Positions 51,295 to 60,601 of a DNA stretch of 64,000 nt are shown piece by piece. Within the stretch, counting starts at the first letter, position 1, and each line of letters opens with the position of its first letter. Both the position numbers and the translations under genes were made by a program. The stretch is taken from contig NZ_KB892013.1 of NCBI RefSeq assembly GCF_000373645.1, positions 226,722-290,721 on the forward strand, given 5' to 3'. The notes beneath the pieces are model-generated. The model ran no database searches. It was not told where the DNA came from and worked only from the letters and a program-made list of their open reading frames with translations. The DNA is from Streptomyces sp. ATexAB-D23. GTDB taxonomy: Bacteria > Actinomycetota > Actinomycetes > Streptomycetales > Streptomycetaceae.

Positions 51295-53502
51295 ATGACT
51301 GAGGCCGGGTCCGCGGAGGGCGGGGCACCGACCGGGCGGGCCGCCCGGGAGCTGCTCACGCGCGCCGACGGCCTGCTGGACGCGGCCCGTGGAGTGCTCG
51401 CGGACCACGCCCGTGCCGTCGCCGCAGTGCGCACCGCTCTGGACCCGCTGCTCGACGTCCTGGTCCGCTCCGGCCTCGCCTCCATCCCCGTCTCCCGCCT
51501 CAAGGACGTCACCGAGGGCCGGCTGCGCCTCGGCGCGGTCGAGCGGGCGGGCTTCACCACGGTCGGCCAGGTGTACGGGGCGAGCCGCCACGAGCTCCGC
51601 CAGATCCCCGGCGTCGGCGCGCAGACCGCCGACCAGGCCCTGGCCGCGGCGGGCCAGATCGCGCACGCGGTGCGGGACACCGTCGCGGTGCGGATAGACG
51701 TGGACGCCCCGGACGACGCCACGAGCGCCCTGGTCGGCGCGGTGTACCGGCTGGTGGAGGCGGGGCCGGACGTGCGGCGCGCGGTGGACGGGGCCCGCCG
51801 GCTCGCCGAGCGCCTGGAACCGTTGCTGACGGCTGCCGGACCGGCGCGGGGCCGGCTGCGGACGCTCTTCACGGGACGGCGGGCGCGGGCCGGGGTGCGG
51901 GAGGCCGTGGCCGGCGTCCGGGCGGCCGTCGCCGACGCGGTGGAGCGTGAACTGCCGTTGCTGTTCGGGCAGGTGTCGGCCGACCTGCTGCGGGAGCCGG
52001 ACTCGCCGGTCGCCGCCTGGGTCGACTTCGAGCTGCGCCCGGCCGAGTACTACAGCCTGCTCGCCGAGATGTCGGGCACCGGCCCCGACCGGGACGCGGC
52101 CGAGGGCTTCCTGCCCTCGGACATCGCCGGCCGGGTGCGGGGGCTGCGGCTGGACGACACCCGGCTGCGGGTCTCGCTGCGCGGCTACCAGTCGTTCGGC
52201 GCGCGCTTCGCGCTCGCGCAGAAGCGGGTGATCCTCGGCGACGAGATGGGGCTCGGCAAGACCGTCCAGGCCATCGCGGCCCTCGCCCATCTCGCGGCGG
52301 GCGGGGAGACGCACTTTCTGGTGGTGTGCCCGGCGAGCGTCCTGATCAACTGGACCCGGGAGATCCGCGCCAGGTCGACGCTGCGCGCCCTGCCGGTGCA
52401 CGGGCCGCAGCGGCGGGAGGCGTTCGCCGAGTGGCGTGAGGACGGCGGGGTCGCCCTGACCACCTTCGACGCCCTGCACACCCTGCCGGACGCGGAGGAC
52501 AGCGGTGTCCGGCCCGGGATGCTCGTGGTCGACGAGGCCCACTACGTGAAGAATCCGGCCACCCGCCGCTCCCGAGCGGTGTCCGGCTGGTCGCGGCGGA
52601 CCGAGCGGGTGCTGTTCCTGACCGGCACGCCGATGGAGAACCGGGTGGAGGAATTCCGTAATCTCGTCCGCCGGCTCCAGCCGGAGCTGGCCCCCGCCGT
52701 CAGCCCGCGGCACGGCGCCGCGGGCTCGCAGGCGTTCCGCCGGGCCGTCGCCCCCGCCTATCTGCGGCGCAACCAGCAGGACGTGCTCACCGAGCTGCCC
52801 GCCCTGGTGCAGGTGGACGAGTGGGAGGAGTTCAGCGAGGACGATCTGCGGGCCTACCGGGAGGCGGTGGCCGCCGGTCACTTCATGCGGATGCGCCGGG
52901 CGGCGTACGCGTGTCCGGAGAGCTCCGCCAAGCTGAACCGGCTGCGCGAACTGGTCGCGGAGGCGGCGGGCAACGGCGCGAAGGTCGTGGTGTTCTCCTA
53001 CTTCCGCGAGGTGCTGGAAACCGTGCGCGAGGCTCTGGGGGACGGCGTGTTCGGCCCGCTGTCGGGGAGCGTGGCGGCGGCCCGGCGCCAGGAGCTGATC
53101 GACGGCTTCAGCGCCGCCCGCGGCCACGCGGTCCTGCTGAGCCAGATCCAGGCCGGCGGCATCGGGCTGAACATGCAGGCCGCTTCCGTCGTCATTCTCT
53201 GCGAACCGCAGATCAAGCCGACGACGGAACACCAGGCCGTGGCCCGCGCCCACCGGATGGGCCAGATACGGACGGTCCAGGTGCACCGGCTGCTCGCGGC
53301 GGACAGCGTCGACCAGCGGATGCTGGACATCCTGGCCCGCAAGGAGCGCCTGTTCGACGCGTACGCCCGGCGCAGCGATGTCGCGGAGACGACCCCGGAC
53401 GCCGTGGACGTGTCGGACGGGACGCTGGCACGCCGCATCGTCGAGGAGGAGCAGCAGCGCCTGCGGACCGGGACGGACGAGCGGGCGCTGCCGGTCGACT
53501 GA
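51295..53502 (+). CDS. SNF2-family helicase-like ATPase with N-terminal helix-hairpin-helix
   Basis: A 735-residue protein. The first 330 residues are helical and include a helix-hairpin-helix motif (LRQIPGVGAQTADQALAAAG) for DNA binding. The SNF2 motor follows: motif I GDEMGLGKTVQAIAAL (about 320), motif II VVDEAHYVKN, motif III LTGTPMENRVEEFRNL, motif IV KVVVFSYFREVLETV, motif V SQIQAGGIGLNMQAASVV and motif VI RAHRMGQIRTVQVHRLL. Such ATPases move along duplex DNA and remodel protein-DNA complexes in repair or defence. No nuclease or methylase partner is adjacent. ATG at 51295 starts a frame divergent from the Wbl gene. Confidence 0.88.
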   Translation: MTEAGSAEGGAPTGRAARELLTRADGLLDAARGVLADHARAVAAVRTALDPLLDVLVRSGLASIPVSRLKDVTEGRLRLGAVERAGFTTVGQVYGASRHELRQIPGVGAQTADQALAAAGQIAHAVRDTVAVRIDVDAPDDATSALVGAVYRLVEAGPDVRRAVDGARRLAERLEPLLTAAGPARGRLRTLFTGRRARAGVREAVAGVRAAVADAVERELPLLFGQVSADLLREPDSPVAAWVDFELRPAEYYSLLAEMSGTGPDRDAAEGFLPSDIAGRVRGLRLDDTRLRVSLRGYQSFGARFALAQKRVILGDEMGLGKTVQAIAALAHLAAGGETHFLVVCPASVLINWTREIRARSTLRALPVHGPQRREAFAEWREDGGVALTTFDALHTLPDAEDSGVRPGMLVVDEAHYVKNPATRRSRAVSGWSRRTERVLFLTGTPMENRVEEFRNLVRRLQPELAPAVSPRHGAAGSQAFRRAVAPAYLRRNQQDVLTELPALVQVDEWEEFSEDDLRAYREAVAAGHFMRMRRAAYACPESSAKLNRLRELVAEAAGNGAKVVVFSYFREVLETVREALGDGVFGPLSGSVAAARRQELIDGFSAARGHAVLLSQIQAGGIGLNMQAASVVILCEPQIKPTTEHQAVARAHRMGQIRTVQVHRLLAADSVDQRMLDILARKERLFDAYARRSDVAETTPDAVDVSDGTLARRIVEEEQQRLRTGTDERALPVD

Positions 53503-53512
53503 GGCGCGTCCG

Positions 53513-54463
53513 TTATCCGCTGTGCCCGGGTACGGTCCCGTTCCGGTCGGCGATGAGCAGCATTCCGCCCATGCCCCGGTCGGCATGGCTCTGCACGTGG
53601 CAGTGGTACATCCAGGCGCCCGCGCCCACGTGTTCGCCCGCGATGACCTGGAAGCCGAAGGAGTCCGCCGGTCCGACGATCTTCGTGTCCACGATCCGGC
53701 TGGGGTCGCCGGGTCCGGTGAGCAGGCCCGTACGGTTGTCCGCCCAGCGATGACCGTGCACATGAAACGTGTGGTAGAAGTCGCCGTGCGTGATCATGAC
53801 GACTTCGAGGCGGTCCCCGAGCGTGGCCTCGAAGTCGGGGCTCCTGCCGGCCGGGGTGTTGTTGATCGACATGTCGTTGAAGACGATCGTGATCGTGCGG
53901 TCCGGCAGGATGTCGCCCCGGCGCCGGACGACCAGCGGCCCGTACAGACCCTTGCGGATGCCGCCGGTTCCGTGGTCCGAGCCGACGGCGTGGTCGTGGT
54001 AGTGCCAGTAGCCGGCGCTGCCGGGCTGCCAGGTGCCGTCGCGGCGCGGGCCCGGGGTGTGCGTGCGCCAGGTGTAGGTGCGGGTGCCGCCCGGCTCGAC
54101 GGTGCTGTGGTTCATCCGGGTGCCGTCGCTCGCGATGTCGTAGTCGACGCCGTGCGCGTGCAGGCCGGCCGGCACGTCCAGGGTGTTCACGAACTCGATG
54201 TGCAGGGTGTCGCCCTCGTTGAGCTCGATGAGCGGTCCCGGGACGGTTGCCGCGCCCTTCTCCAGCCCGTAGCCCAGCCGGCCGTCCGGCAGCTTCTCCA
54301 CGTACATCCGGATGTGGCGGACCACTCCCCCGGCGGGCGCCCGTCTCAGCGGGTACGGGGTGGCGACGGCCTCGGAAGGGGGGAGGGACAACGATGTCAC
54401 ACCGGCCGCGGCCGCGACCCCGCCGCCCATCAGAATCCGCCGGCTGAAGCTTCTGCGGTCCAT
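53513..54463 (-). CDS. Two-domain (small) laccase, Tat-exported multicopper oxidase
   Basis: A 316-residue precursor with a twin-arginine signal ([15 protein letters not shown], then a hydrophobic Ala/Gly stretch). Copper motifs: [34 protein letters not shown] and [18 protein letters not shown], the last carrying the type-1 Cys with axial Met. Two cupredoxin domains rather than three match the Streptomyces small laccase, which works as a trimer. It oxidises phenols with reduction of oxygen to water. ATG at 54463 has GGGGAG 7 nt upstream. Convergent with the SNF2 gene by 10 bp. The membrane-protein gene lies 147 bp upstream on the same strand. Confidence 0.92.
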   Translation of the reverse strand: MDRRSFSRRILMGGGVAAAAGVTSLSLPPSEAVATPYPLRRAPAGGVVRHIRMYVEKLPDGRLGYGLEKGAATVPGPLIELNEGDTLHIEFVNTLDVPAGLHAHGVDYDIASDGTRMNHSTVEPGGTRTYTWRTHTPGPRRDGTWQPGSAGYWHYHDHAVGSDHGTGGIRKGLYGPLVVRRRGDILPDRTITIVFNDMSINNTPAGRSPDFEATLGDRLEVVMITHGDFYHTFHVHGHRWADNRTGLLTGPGDPSRIVDTKIVGPADSFGFQVIAGEHVGAGAWMYHCHVQSHADRGMGGMLLIADRNGTVPGHSG

Positions 54464-54610
54464 CTCGAACTCCCCACTGCTGGACGGGTGCTGCCGAGGG
54501 CTCGGCGACGGGCCGTGACGAACCCGGGGATCATTGTTTACCCACAGTAAGGAGAAATCGTGTTTCCGTGCCGCCACAGCCGTGGCGAGTCGCGGAGCGG
54601 GTGCCGGGGA

Positions 54611-55705
54611 TCAGCCGGCCGCGGCCTCCGTCGCCGCGTGCTGGGGCATGTGGTCGCGGCCTCCGGGGTGGCGATGGCGCCACACCCAGAAGACCGTGCA
54701 CGACACCAGCGACCAGACCGCGAGCACCAGGAAGGGGAAGATCCGCTGATGCCCCTGGTAGTACACGGCGGTGTGCTGGGCGTTGACGGACGCGCCCGGG
54801 GGCAGCCAGCGGCCGATGTGTCCGAGCAGCGAGGGCAGCAGCGGCCAGGAGACGGCTCCGCCGGAGGACGGGTTGCCCAGGAGCACCATCACGCCCCAGG
54901 TCGGGAGCATCGCCCAGCGGCCGATGAGGGTGTTGAACATGGTGAAGACCATGCCGGAGGTGAACATCGTGAACGCCAGGATCAGCCAGGACTCCACGAA
55001 GGGCAGGTCGACAGCCCCGAGCAGCCAGTCCACCACGGAGGCGATGGCGAAGGCGCCGAGCAGCGAGTAGGCGAGCGTGAACGCGATCCGCTCCAGCGGG
55101 ATCAGGTCCCGGGCGTGCACGCTGAGCTGGATGGCACCGACGAAGCCGACGATCACGGCGGCGAGCGAGATGTAGAAGAGGGCGAGTCCGCGCGGGTCGC
55201 CCTTCTGGAGGGGTTTGACGTCCTGCACGGCGACCGGGATTTCGAGTGTGTCCCCCACCTTCACCGCGGACTCGGCCAGCAGCTGGGCGACGGCCGCCCC
55301 GGACGCCGCGGCCACGTCGAGCCGCACCCCTTGCTCGCCGGACCGCACGATCGCGAAGACCTCCTGCTCCTCCAGAGCTTCGCGCGCGGCGGCCGGGGTC
55401 GGGAAGACACGGATGACCAGGGAGGCGTCCAGGGCCTTGTCCATCGCGGCGACGAACTCCTTGCCGCGTGCGGTGTCGGGCCGGCTCACCACGGCGGTGG
55501 GGATGTGGTGCGGGGTCGGGTTGGCCATGGCGTACGTGTAGGAGCCGGCGAAGAGTCCGGCGGCGGCAGCGAGGATGAGCAGCAGGACCGTCGCCGGGAA
55601 GTACGGGGACTGTTTGAACCCGGCCCACTTCTGGCCCCGGGTCAGCGGCCGGCCGTGCGCCCCGTGCGGGGCGTCGGGCCCGGCGGCGGGCGCCGGCTCG
55701 CTCAT
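54611..55705 (-). CDS. Multispan membrane protein (DUF3533 / ABC-2-like)
   Basis: A 364-residue membrane protein. One N-terminal membrane segment (TVLLLILAAAAGLFAGSYTY, about 37-56) is followed by an extracellular domain of about 140 residues containing the AVVSRPDTARGKEFVAAMDK and VFAIVRSGEQGVRLDVAAAS phrases. Five C-terminal segments follow (GLALFYISLAAVIVGFVGAI and later). This layout is that of the YhgE/ABC-2 permease-like DUF3533 proteins, of uncertain role, sometimes export-related. Its ATG overlaps the stop of the LigD-type polymerase gene by 4 nt, though a shared function is not obvious. Confidence 0.7.
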   Translation of the reverse strand: MSEPAPAAGPDAPHGAHGRPLTRGQKWAGFKQSPYFPATVLLLILAAAAGLFAGSYTYAMANPTPHHIPTAVVSRPDTARGKEFVAAMDKALDASLVIRVFPTPAAAREALEEQEVFAIVRSGEQGVRLDVAAASGAAVAQLLAESAVKVGDTLEIPVAVQDVKPLQKGDPRGLALFYISLAAVIVGFVGAIQLSVHARDLIPLERIAFTLAYSLLGAFAIASVVDWLLGAVDLPFVESWLILAFTMFTSGMVFTMFNTLIGRWAMLPTWGVMVLLGNPSSGGAVSWPLLPSLLGHIGRWLPPGASVNAQHTAVYYQGHQRIFPFLVLAVWSLVSCTVFWVWRHRHPGGRDHMPQHAATEAAAG

Positions 55706-56733
55706 GCGTCCGCGTCCTTGTCGCGGCGGGCGCGACTGGGCTGGACCCGTTTCGGTTCGCCGGGCATCTTCGGGTACTCGGGCGGGTAGGGCAGGTCGCC
55801 GGGGCCGCCGTCGCTCGCGTGCCGGTCGGCGAGTTCGAGCAGCGGGTCGAGCCGGAAGGCCTCCTGGTCCATGTCGGCGTGGACGTCGCCGTGTTCCGCG
55901 TACCGCACGGGCATGGTGCGGATGTCGAAGTCGCGGGGTTCGGCGTCGTCCAGCTCCTCCCAGCGCAGCGGTGCGGAGACCGGGGCGTGCGGGAAGGGGC
56001 GCACCGAGTAGGCGGAGGCGATGGTCCGGTCGCGGGCCGTCTGGTTGTAGTCGACGAAGATCCGCTCGCCCCGCTCCTCCTTCCACCAGGCGGTGGTCAC
56101 CCGGTCCGGCATCCGGCTCTCCAGCTCCCGCCCGACGGCGATGGCCGCGCGCCGGACCTCGGTGAACGTCCAGCGCGGCTCGATGGGCACGAAGACGTGG
56201 ATGCCACGGCCCCCGGACGTCTTGGGCCAGCCGCGCAGCCCGTGCTCGTCCAGGACGCCGCGCAGTTCGCGGGCGGCCAGGACCGCGTCGGCGTAGCCGG
56301 TGCCGGGCTGCGGGTCGAGGTCGATGCGCAGTTCGTCGGGGTGGTCGGTGTCGCCGCCCCGGACGGGCCAGGGGTGGAAGGTGAGTGTGCCGAGGTTGGC
56401 CGCCCAGATGACGGCGGCCACCTCGGTGGGGCACATCTCCCGGGCGGAGCGCCCGCTGGGGAAGGCGATCTCGGTGGTCGGGATCCAGTCGGGGAGGTTC
56501 TTGGGGGCGCGCTTCTGGTAGAAGAACTCGCCCTCGACGCCGTCCACGAACCGCTGGAGGGTGGTCGGCCGGTCGCGCAGGGCGCGCAGGATGCCGGGGC
56601 CCACGGCGAGGAAGTACTCGGCAACGTCCCTCTTCGTGTAGCCCTTCTCCGGGAAGTAGATCTTGTCCGGGTGGGAGAGCCGGACCGCCCGTCCGACTGC
56701 TTCCAGCTCCACCGCTGTGCCCGCTGCTGCCAT
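55702..56733 (-). CDS. LigD-type DNA polymerase/primase (PolDom)
   Basis: A 343-residue stand-alone polymerase domain of the archaeo-eukaryotic primase superfamily, as found in bacterial non-homologous end joining. Seen: SHPDKIYFPEKGYTKRDVAE, TTLQRFVDGVEGEFFYQKRA, the catalytic ELRIDLDPQPGTGY with two Asp, GWPKTSGGRGIHVFVPI, and GERIFVDYNQTARDRTIASA with the third Asp. It has no ligase or nuclease domain. A stand-alone ATP-dependent ligase is divergently encoded 76 bp away, so the two likely form a split LigD. No Ku gene is visible in the window. ATG at 56733 has GGTGG upstream. Confidence 0.9.
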   Translation of the reverse strand: MAAAGTAVELEAVGRAVRLSHPDKIYFPEKGYTKRDVAEYFLAVGPGILRALRDRPTTLQRFVDGVEGEFFYQKRAPKNLPDWIPTTEIAFPSGRSAREMCPTEVAAVIWAANLGTLTFHPWPVRGGDTDHPDELRIDLDPQPGTGYADAVLAARELRGVLDEHGLRGWPKTSGGRGIHVFVPIEPRWTFTEVRRAAIAVGRELESRMPDRVTTAWWKEERGERIFVDYNQTARDRTIASAYSVRPFPHAPVSAPLRWEELDDAEPRDFDIRTMPVRYAEHGDVHADMDQEAFRLDPLLELADRHASDGGPGDLPYPPEYPKMPGEPKRVQPSRARRDKDADA

Positions 56734-56809
56734 GTCGGCCACCGTAGGCCGGGCACACATATGCCGCATATCGGGAGACTCCGCTCGCCGTACGGTTCAC
56801 AATCGGTCC

Positions 56810-57874
56810 ATGGACCTGCCGGTGATGCCGCCCGTGAAGCCGATGCTCGCCAAGTCGGTGAAGAAGATCCCGCCGGGCATGCAGTACGAGGCCAAGTGGG
56901 ACGGCTTCCGGGCGATCGTGCACCGGGACGGCGACGAGGTGGTGATCGGCAGCAGGACCGGCAAGCCGCTGACCCGATACTTCCCCGAGGTGGTGGCCGC
57001 GGCCCTGGACAGTCTCCCGGAGCGGTGTGTGGTGGACGGTGAGATCGTCGTCGCGTACGACGGCCGGCTGGACTTCGACCGGCTCAGCGAGCGCATCCAT
57101 CCCGCCGACTCCCGGGTGCGGCTGCTGGCCGAGCGCACCCCGGCCGCCCTGGTCGCCTTCGACCTCCTCGCGCTGGGCGGCGACTCGCTTCTGGACACCC
57201 CGCAGGCGGACCGGCGCGCGGTGCTGGAGGCCGCGCTCGCCGAGGCGTCGGCGCCGGTGTACCTGGCGCCCGCGACCACCGACCCGGCCGTCGCCGGGGA
57301 ATGGTTCGACCGGTACGAGGGGGCGGGGCTCGACGGTGTCGTCGCCAAGCCCCTCGACGCGCCGTACCGGCCGGACACCCGGGCCATGTACAAGATCAAG
57401 CACGAGCGGACCGCCGACTGCGTGGTGGCCGGGTACCGCTTCCACAAGAGCGGCCCGGTCGTCGGCTCCCTGCTGCTCGGCCTCTACGACGCGGCGGGCG
57501 CGCTCCAGCACGTCGGGGTGTGCGCGGCCTTCCCGATGAAGCGGCGCGCCGAGCTGGTCACCGAGCTGGAGCCCCTGCTGACCGGGGTCGACGACCACCC
57601 GTGGCGTGCCTGGGCGCGGGCCGAGGCGCACGAGGGCGCCCGGCTGCCCGGCGCCCCGAGCCGCTGGTCGGGGAAGAAGGACATGTCCTGGGTGCCGTTG
57701 CGGCCGGAGCGGGTCTGCGAGGTGGCCTACGACCACATGGAGGGCGACCGGTTCCGGCACACGGCCCAGTGGCGCAGGTGGCGGCCGGACCGTACGCCGG
57801 AGAGCTGCACGTACGCGCAGTTGGAGGAGGTCGTGCGCTACGACCTGGCCGAGGTGCTGTCGGGCGGCGGCTGA
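56810..57874 (+). CDS. ATP-dependent DNA ligase (LigC-like)
   Basis: A 354-residue ligase. The adenylated Lys29 lies in YEAKWDGFRAIVHRDG, followed by SRTGKPLTRYFPEVV, CVVDGEIVVAYDG, PAALVAFDLLALGGDSLLD, GVVAKPLDAPYRPDTRAMYK and IKHERTADCVVAGYR, then the OB-fold part with YDHMEGDRFRHTAQWRRWRP. Size and motifs fit the LigC group, which seals breaks with help from a separate polymerase. It is divergent from the PolDom gene. Confidence 0.9.
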   Translation: MDLPVMPPVKPMLAKSVKKIPPGMQYEAKWDGFRAIVHRDGDEVVIGSRTGKPLTRYFPEVVAAALDSLPERCVVDGEIVVAYDGRLDFDRLSERIHPADSRVRLLAERTPAALVAFDLLALGGDSLLDTPQADRRAVLEAALAEASAPVYLAPATTDPAVAGEWFDRYEGAGLDGVVAKPLDAPYRPDTRAMYKIKHERTADCVVAGYRFHKSGPVVGSLLLGLYDAAGALQHVGVCAAFPMKRRAELVTELEPLLTGVDDHPWRAWARAEAHEGARLPGAPSRWSGKKDMSWVPLRPERVCEVAYDHMEGDRFRHTAQWRRWRPDRTPESCTYAQLEEVVRYDLAEVLSGGG

Positions 57875-57908
57875 GCCCCGGGGGCCGGGGCCCGGCCGCC
57901 GCCCGTTC

Positions 57909-59165
57909 TCAGTCCGCCGTGGGCGGCAGCGTCGGCGTGGTGCACGGCTCGTCGGATGCGGCGGGGCCGGACGAGGGTGATGCGGAGCTCTCCCCGGTGT
58001 CGCTCGGCTCCGGTGCCGGGGTGGTCGTCGTGCAGCCCGGGTCCGGCTTCGTCGTGCTCGGCTCCGGGTCGGGCGAGGTGCCCGGGTCGGGGCTGGTGCC
58101 GGGGTCCGGGGTGGTGCCGGGGTCCGGGGTGGTGCCGGGGTCCGTGGGGTCGGGCGAGGGGCCGGTGGTGTCGCCCGGGTCCGGGGAGCCCGATTCGCCC
58201 GGCGTGGGTCCGGTGCCCGGGTCCGGGTCCTGGGAGCCCGGCGCGGTCGGGCGCGTGCTGGGGCTGGGCTGCGGGCCGACCTCGATGCCGCCGCCGTCCT
58301 CGGAGCCGGGCCCGCCCACGGGGTGCTTGGGCTCCTCCGGGCCGCCCGCGCCGGGGCTCCCGGGGACGACGCCCTTGCCGTCGGAGACCGGGTGGGTGCC
58401 CTTGCGGTAGAACTCCAGCCAGGAGAGCACCGTGCGCAGATAGGTGTCCGAGTGGTTGTAGCTGAGGATCGCCCGGTCCAGGTCGGCGGGGACCGACAGG
58501 TCGCGCGGTCCGGCACAGAGGTAGGCGCCCGCGGCCAGCGCCGCGTCGTACACGTTGTTGGGGTCCCGGCGTCCGTCGCCGTTGCCGTCCCGGCCCCAGT
58601 GGGCCCAGGTCGAGGGGATGAACTGCATCGGGCCGACCGCCCGGTCGTAGGTCTTGTCGCCGTCGTAGGCCCCGCCGTCGGTGTCCGCGATGTGGGCGAA
58701 CCCGGCGCCGTCGAGGACCGGGCCGAGGATCGGGGAGAGCGTCGTGCCGTGGGCGTCGACCCGGCCGCCGGCCGCGTGCCCGGACTCGACCTTGCCGATC
58801 GCCGCCAGTAACTGCCAGGGCAGCCGGCAGCCGGGGTCGCTGCGCCCGAGGGCGCTCTCGGCCTTGCGGTAGGCGGCCAGCACGGTGGCCGGGATGCCCG
58901 CCTCGGCCCACGACTGCTTGGCGGCCGGGGTCTGCTTCTCCCCCGCCCGGGGCGGCTTCGGGCTCTTCAGCGGCGGGAGTTCGGTGTGGTAGGAGTCGTC
59001 GTTGGGCACCTCGGACCAGATGACGTCCTGCGCCTCCTGGCGCTGCTCCGGGGTGTCCTTGTGGGCGGCGAGCTGGGGTGCCTGGGACGCGGTGAGCGCG
59101 GCCATCGCGGCGACGGCCGCCGCGGTGCCGCCGAATCCGCGGCGCATGGTGCCGTTGAACCTCAT
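57909..59165 (-). CDS. Secreted lytic murein transglycosylase (MltB/SLT-like) with Pro/Asp/Thr repeat tail
   Basis: A 418-residue precursor. A signal peptide (FGGTAAAVAAMAALTASQA, ending near residue 34) is followed by a catalytic domain (about 85-260): IPATVLAAYRKAESAL, LPWQLLAAIGKVESGHAAGG with the catalytic Glu, GPMQFIPSTWAHWGRDGNGD, DPNNVYDAALAAGAYLCAG and AILSYNHSDTYLRTVLSW. The last 130 residues are disordered Pro/Gly/Asp/Thr repeats (PDPGT units), probably a wall spacer. It cleaves peptidoglycan glycan strands. It lies 19 bp after the last Mce-associated gene and probably belongs to that operon. Confidence 0.85.
   Translation of the reverse strand: MRFNGTMRRGFGGTAAAVAAMAALTASQAPQLAAHKDTPEQRQEAQDVIWSEVPNDDSYHTELPPLKSPKPPRAGEKQTPAAKQSWAEAGIPATVLAAYRKAESALGRSDPGCRLPWQLLAAIGKVESGHAAGGRVDAHGTTLSPILGPVLDGAGFAHIADTDGGAYDGDKTYDRAVGPMQFIPSTWAHWGRDGNGDGRRDPNNVYDAALAAGAYLCAGPRDLSVPADLDRAILSYNHSDTYLRTVLSWLEFYRKGTHPVSDGKGVVPGSPGAGGPEEPKHPVGGPGSEDGGGIEVGPQPSPSTRPTAPGSQDPDPGTGPTPGESGSPDPGDTTGPSPDPTDPGTTPDPGTTPDPGTSPDPGTSPDPEPSTTKPDPGCTTTTPAPEPSDTGESSASPSSGPAASDEPCTTPTLPPTAD
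58075..58150. repeat. Tandem 18-bp repeat coding for the PDPGT tail
   Basis: Units close to GTGCCGGGGTCCGGGGTG recur with an 18-bp period at about 58094-58145 and in decayed form on both sides, coding for PDPGTT/PDPGTS in the transglycosylase. Copy number is likely to vary between strains. Confidence 0.65.
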
Positions 59166-59184
59166 GCGTGCTCTCCTGTGTGGG

Positions 59185-59967
59185 TCACCGGGTGAACGTG
59201 TCGATCGAGGAGATCCGCCAGCTGTCGCCCTTGCGGACGGCGTCCACGGCGAACATGGCCGCGGCGTAGGTGGTCTCCTCGGACTTGCCGGTACGGGTGT
59301 TGCTCTGGTCGGCGAAGATCAGCAGCCGGGCCCGGTCGCCGTCCAGCATCTCCACGCCGCTGTCGGTGACGGTCGTGGTGAGGACGAGCTTCTGCTTCGG
59401 CGCCTGGGCCCTGACCTCGGCGAGCATGTCCTGGTGCTGCTGGACCGCCTTGCCGGTGAGGTACTTCGCCACGGCGCCGTCCGCCTTGGCCGGTGAGGCG
59501 TAGTCGTACGAGAAGACCGCGCCGACGGCCTCGGTGATCTGGCCCTTCACCTCGCTGGTGCGGCTGATGTCGGTGAGCGCGGTGTTCTGCCGGCTGGGGT
59601 CGTCGCGCAGGCTCGCCGCCGAGGTGAACGCCCAGGCGGCGAAGGCGCCGAGCAGCACGGTCAGGGCGCACAGGACTGCGGGCAGCCGGACGCGGATGCG
59701 GGGCAGGCGCCGGGCGGCTGGCTTCTTCCGGTCCGGGTCGCTCGCCGACTCCTCGTCCGGGTCGTCTCCGAAATCGCCCGCGGCGGCTTCGGGGAGACCG
59801 TCGGACGCGTCATCGGAGGCGTCATCGGGGGCGGTGTCCTTCGCGGGGGTGCCGGAAGGCCCGCCGGGGCCCGCGGGGGTGCGAGCGGGGGCGGTCGCGG
59901 TGCGCTCCGCGGCGGCGACGGTGGCCAGGCGGCGCCGGCGGTTGACGAGGTGACGGGTCGTCGACAT
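59185..59967 (-). CDS. Mce-associated membrane protein, type A (downstream copy)
   Basis: A 260-residue protein with a long charged, Pro/Asp-rich cytoplasmic N-terminus (to about 95), one membrane segment (LPAVLCALTVLLGAFAAWAF) and an external NTF2-like domain (ALTDISRTSEVKGQITEAVG, VFSYDYASPAKADGAVAKYL, LLIFADQSNTRTG, WRISSIDTFTR). Such proteins assist Mce lipid transporters. It is paralogous to the gene at 60602-61228. ATG at 59967 has GAGGA upstream. Confidence 0.8.
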   Translation of the reverse strand: MSTTRHLVNRRRRLATVAAAERTATAPARTPAGPGGPSGTPAKDTAPDDASDDASDGLPEAAAGDFGDDPDEESASDPDRKKPAARRLPRIRVRLPAVLCALTVLLGAFAAWAFTSAASLRDDPSRQNTALTDISRTSEVKGQITEAVGAVFSYDYASPAKADGAVAKYLTGKAVQQHQDMLAEVRAQAPKQKLVLTTTVTDSGVEMLDGDRARLLIFADQSNTRTGKSEETTYAAAMFAVDAVRKGDSWRISSIDTFTR

Positions 59968-60002
59968 GTCCGGGGGTTCCTCTCGGTGCGGGGCGGGGGG
60001 TG

Positions 60003-60533
60003 TCAGCCGGCGGTGTTGCCGACGGGCGCCTGGCCGAGGGCGCTGAGCTTCCACCCCTCGGAGGTGCGGGTGAGCTGCCCGAGCATCCGGCTCTCCTTCA
60101 CCGCGGGCTTGCCCTTCGGCGCCGTCACGGTCACCCGCAGGGCCACCATGACCCCGGCCTTCCCGGCCCGGTCGTCGAGCTCGGTGACCGCGCCGGACAG
60201 CACCTTGGCGGTGCTGACGGTCTTCGCCTCCTGGATCTGCTTCACGAACCCGTCCCGCCCGTCCACGAGCTGCTGGTGCAGGTCCCCGGTGGTGGAGTCC
60301 TCCCAGCTGTCCAGCCCCTCGGCGAGCCGGGCGTGGTCGAGCGTGTTCATGTTCTGCACGGCCTGCTCACCCGCGGCCAGCACCGCGTCGCGGGTCTCGG
60401 CGTACGCGGCCGAGCTGTCGTGCGCCGCCTGGTAGCGGGAGACCCCGCCCCAGCCCGCGGCGCCGGCCGCCGCGACCGTCAGCACGATCGCCGCCGCCAC
60501 CAGCGGGTTCCTCGTCATCCCTGCCCGTGCCAT
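60003..60533 (-). CDS. Mce-associated membrane protein, type B (downstream copy)
   Basis: A 176-residue protein with a short N-terminus, one membrane segment (PLVAAAIVLTVAAAGAAGWG) and an external domain containing AYAETRDAVLAAGEQAVQNM, LDSWEDSTTGDLHQQL, VSTAKVLSGAVTELDDRAGK and LTRTSEGWKLSALG. It pairs with the type A protein encoded 35 bp downstream and is paralogous to the protein at 61225-61746. Confidence 0.8.
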   Translation of the reverse strand: MARAGMTRNPLVAAAIVLTVAAAGAAGWGGVSRYQAAHDSSAAYAETRDAVLAAGEQAVQNMNTLDHARLAEGLDSWEDSTTGDLHQQLVDGRDGFVKQIQEAKTVSTAKVLSGAVTELDDRAGKAGVMVALRVTVTAPKGKPAVKESRMLGQLTRTSEGWKLSALGQAPVGNTAG

Positions 60534-60601
60534 CGCTGCCTCTCCCCTGCCGGCCGGTCCGGCTGTGCTGTGCTGTGCCGTACGTGTTCGCTGGTGCGGT
60601 G

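Noticed and set aside
54611..58516. A minus-strand open frame of about 1300 codons
   Set aside because: Only its last 364 codons (from 55705) show a conserved membrane protein with a proper start; the rest runs through the LigD-type polymerase, ligase and transglycosylase genes in another frame and is Arg/Pro-rich.
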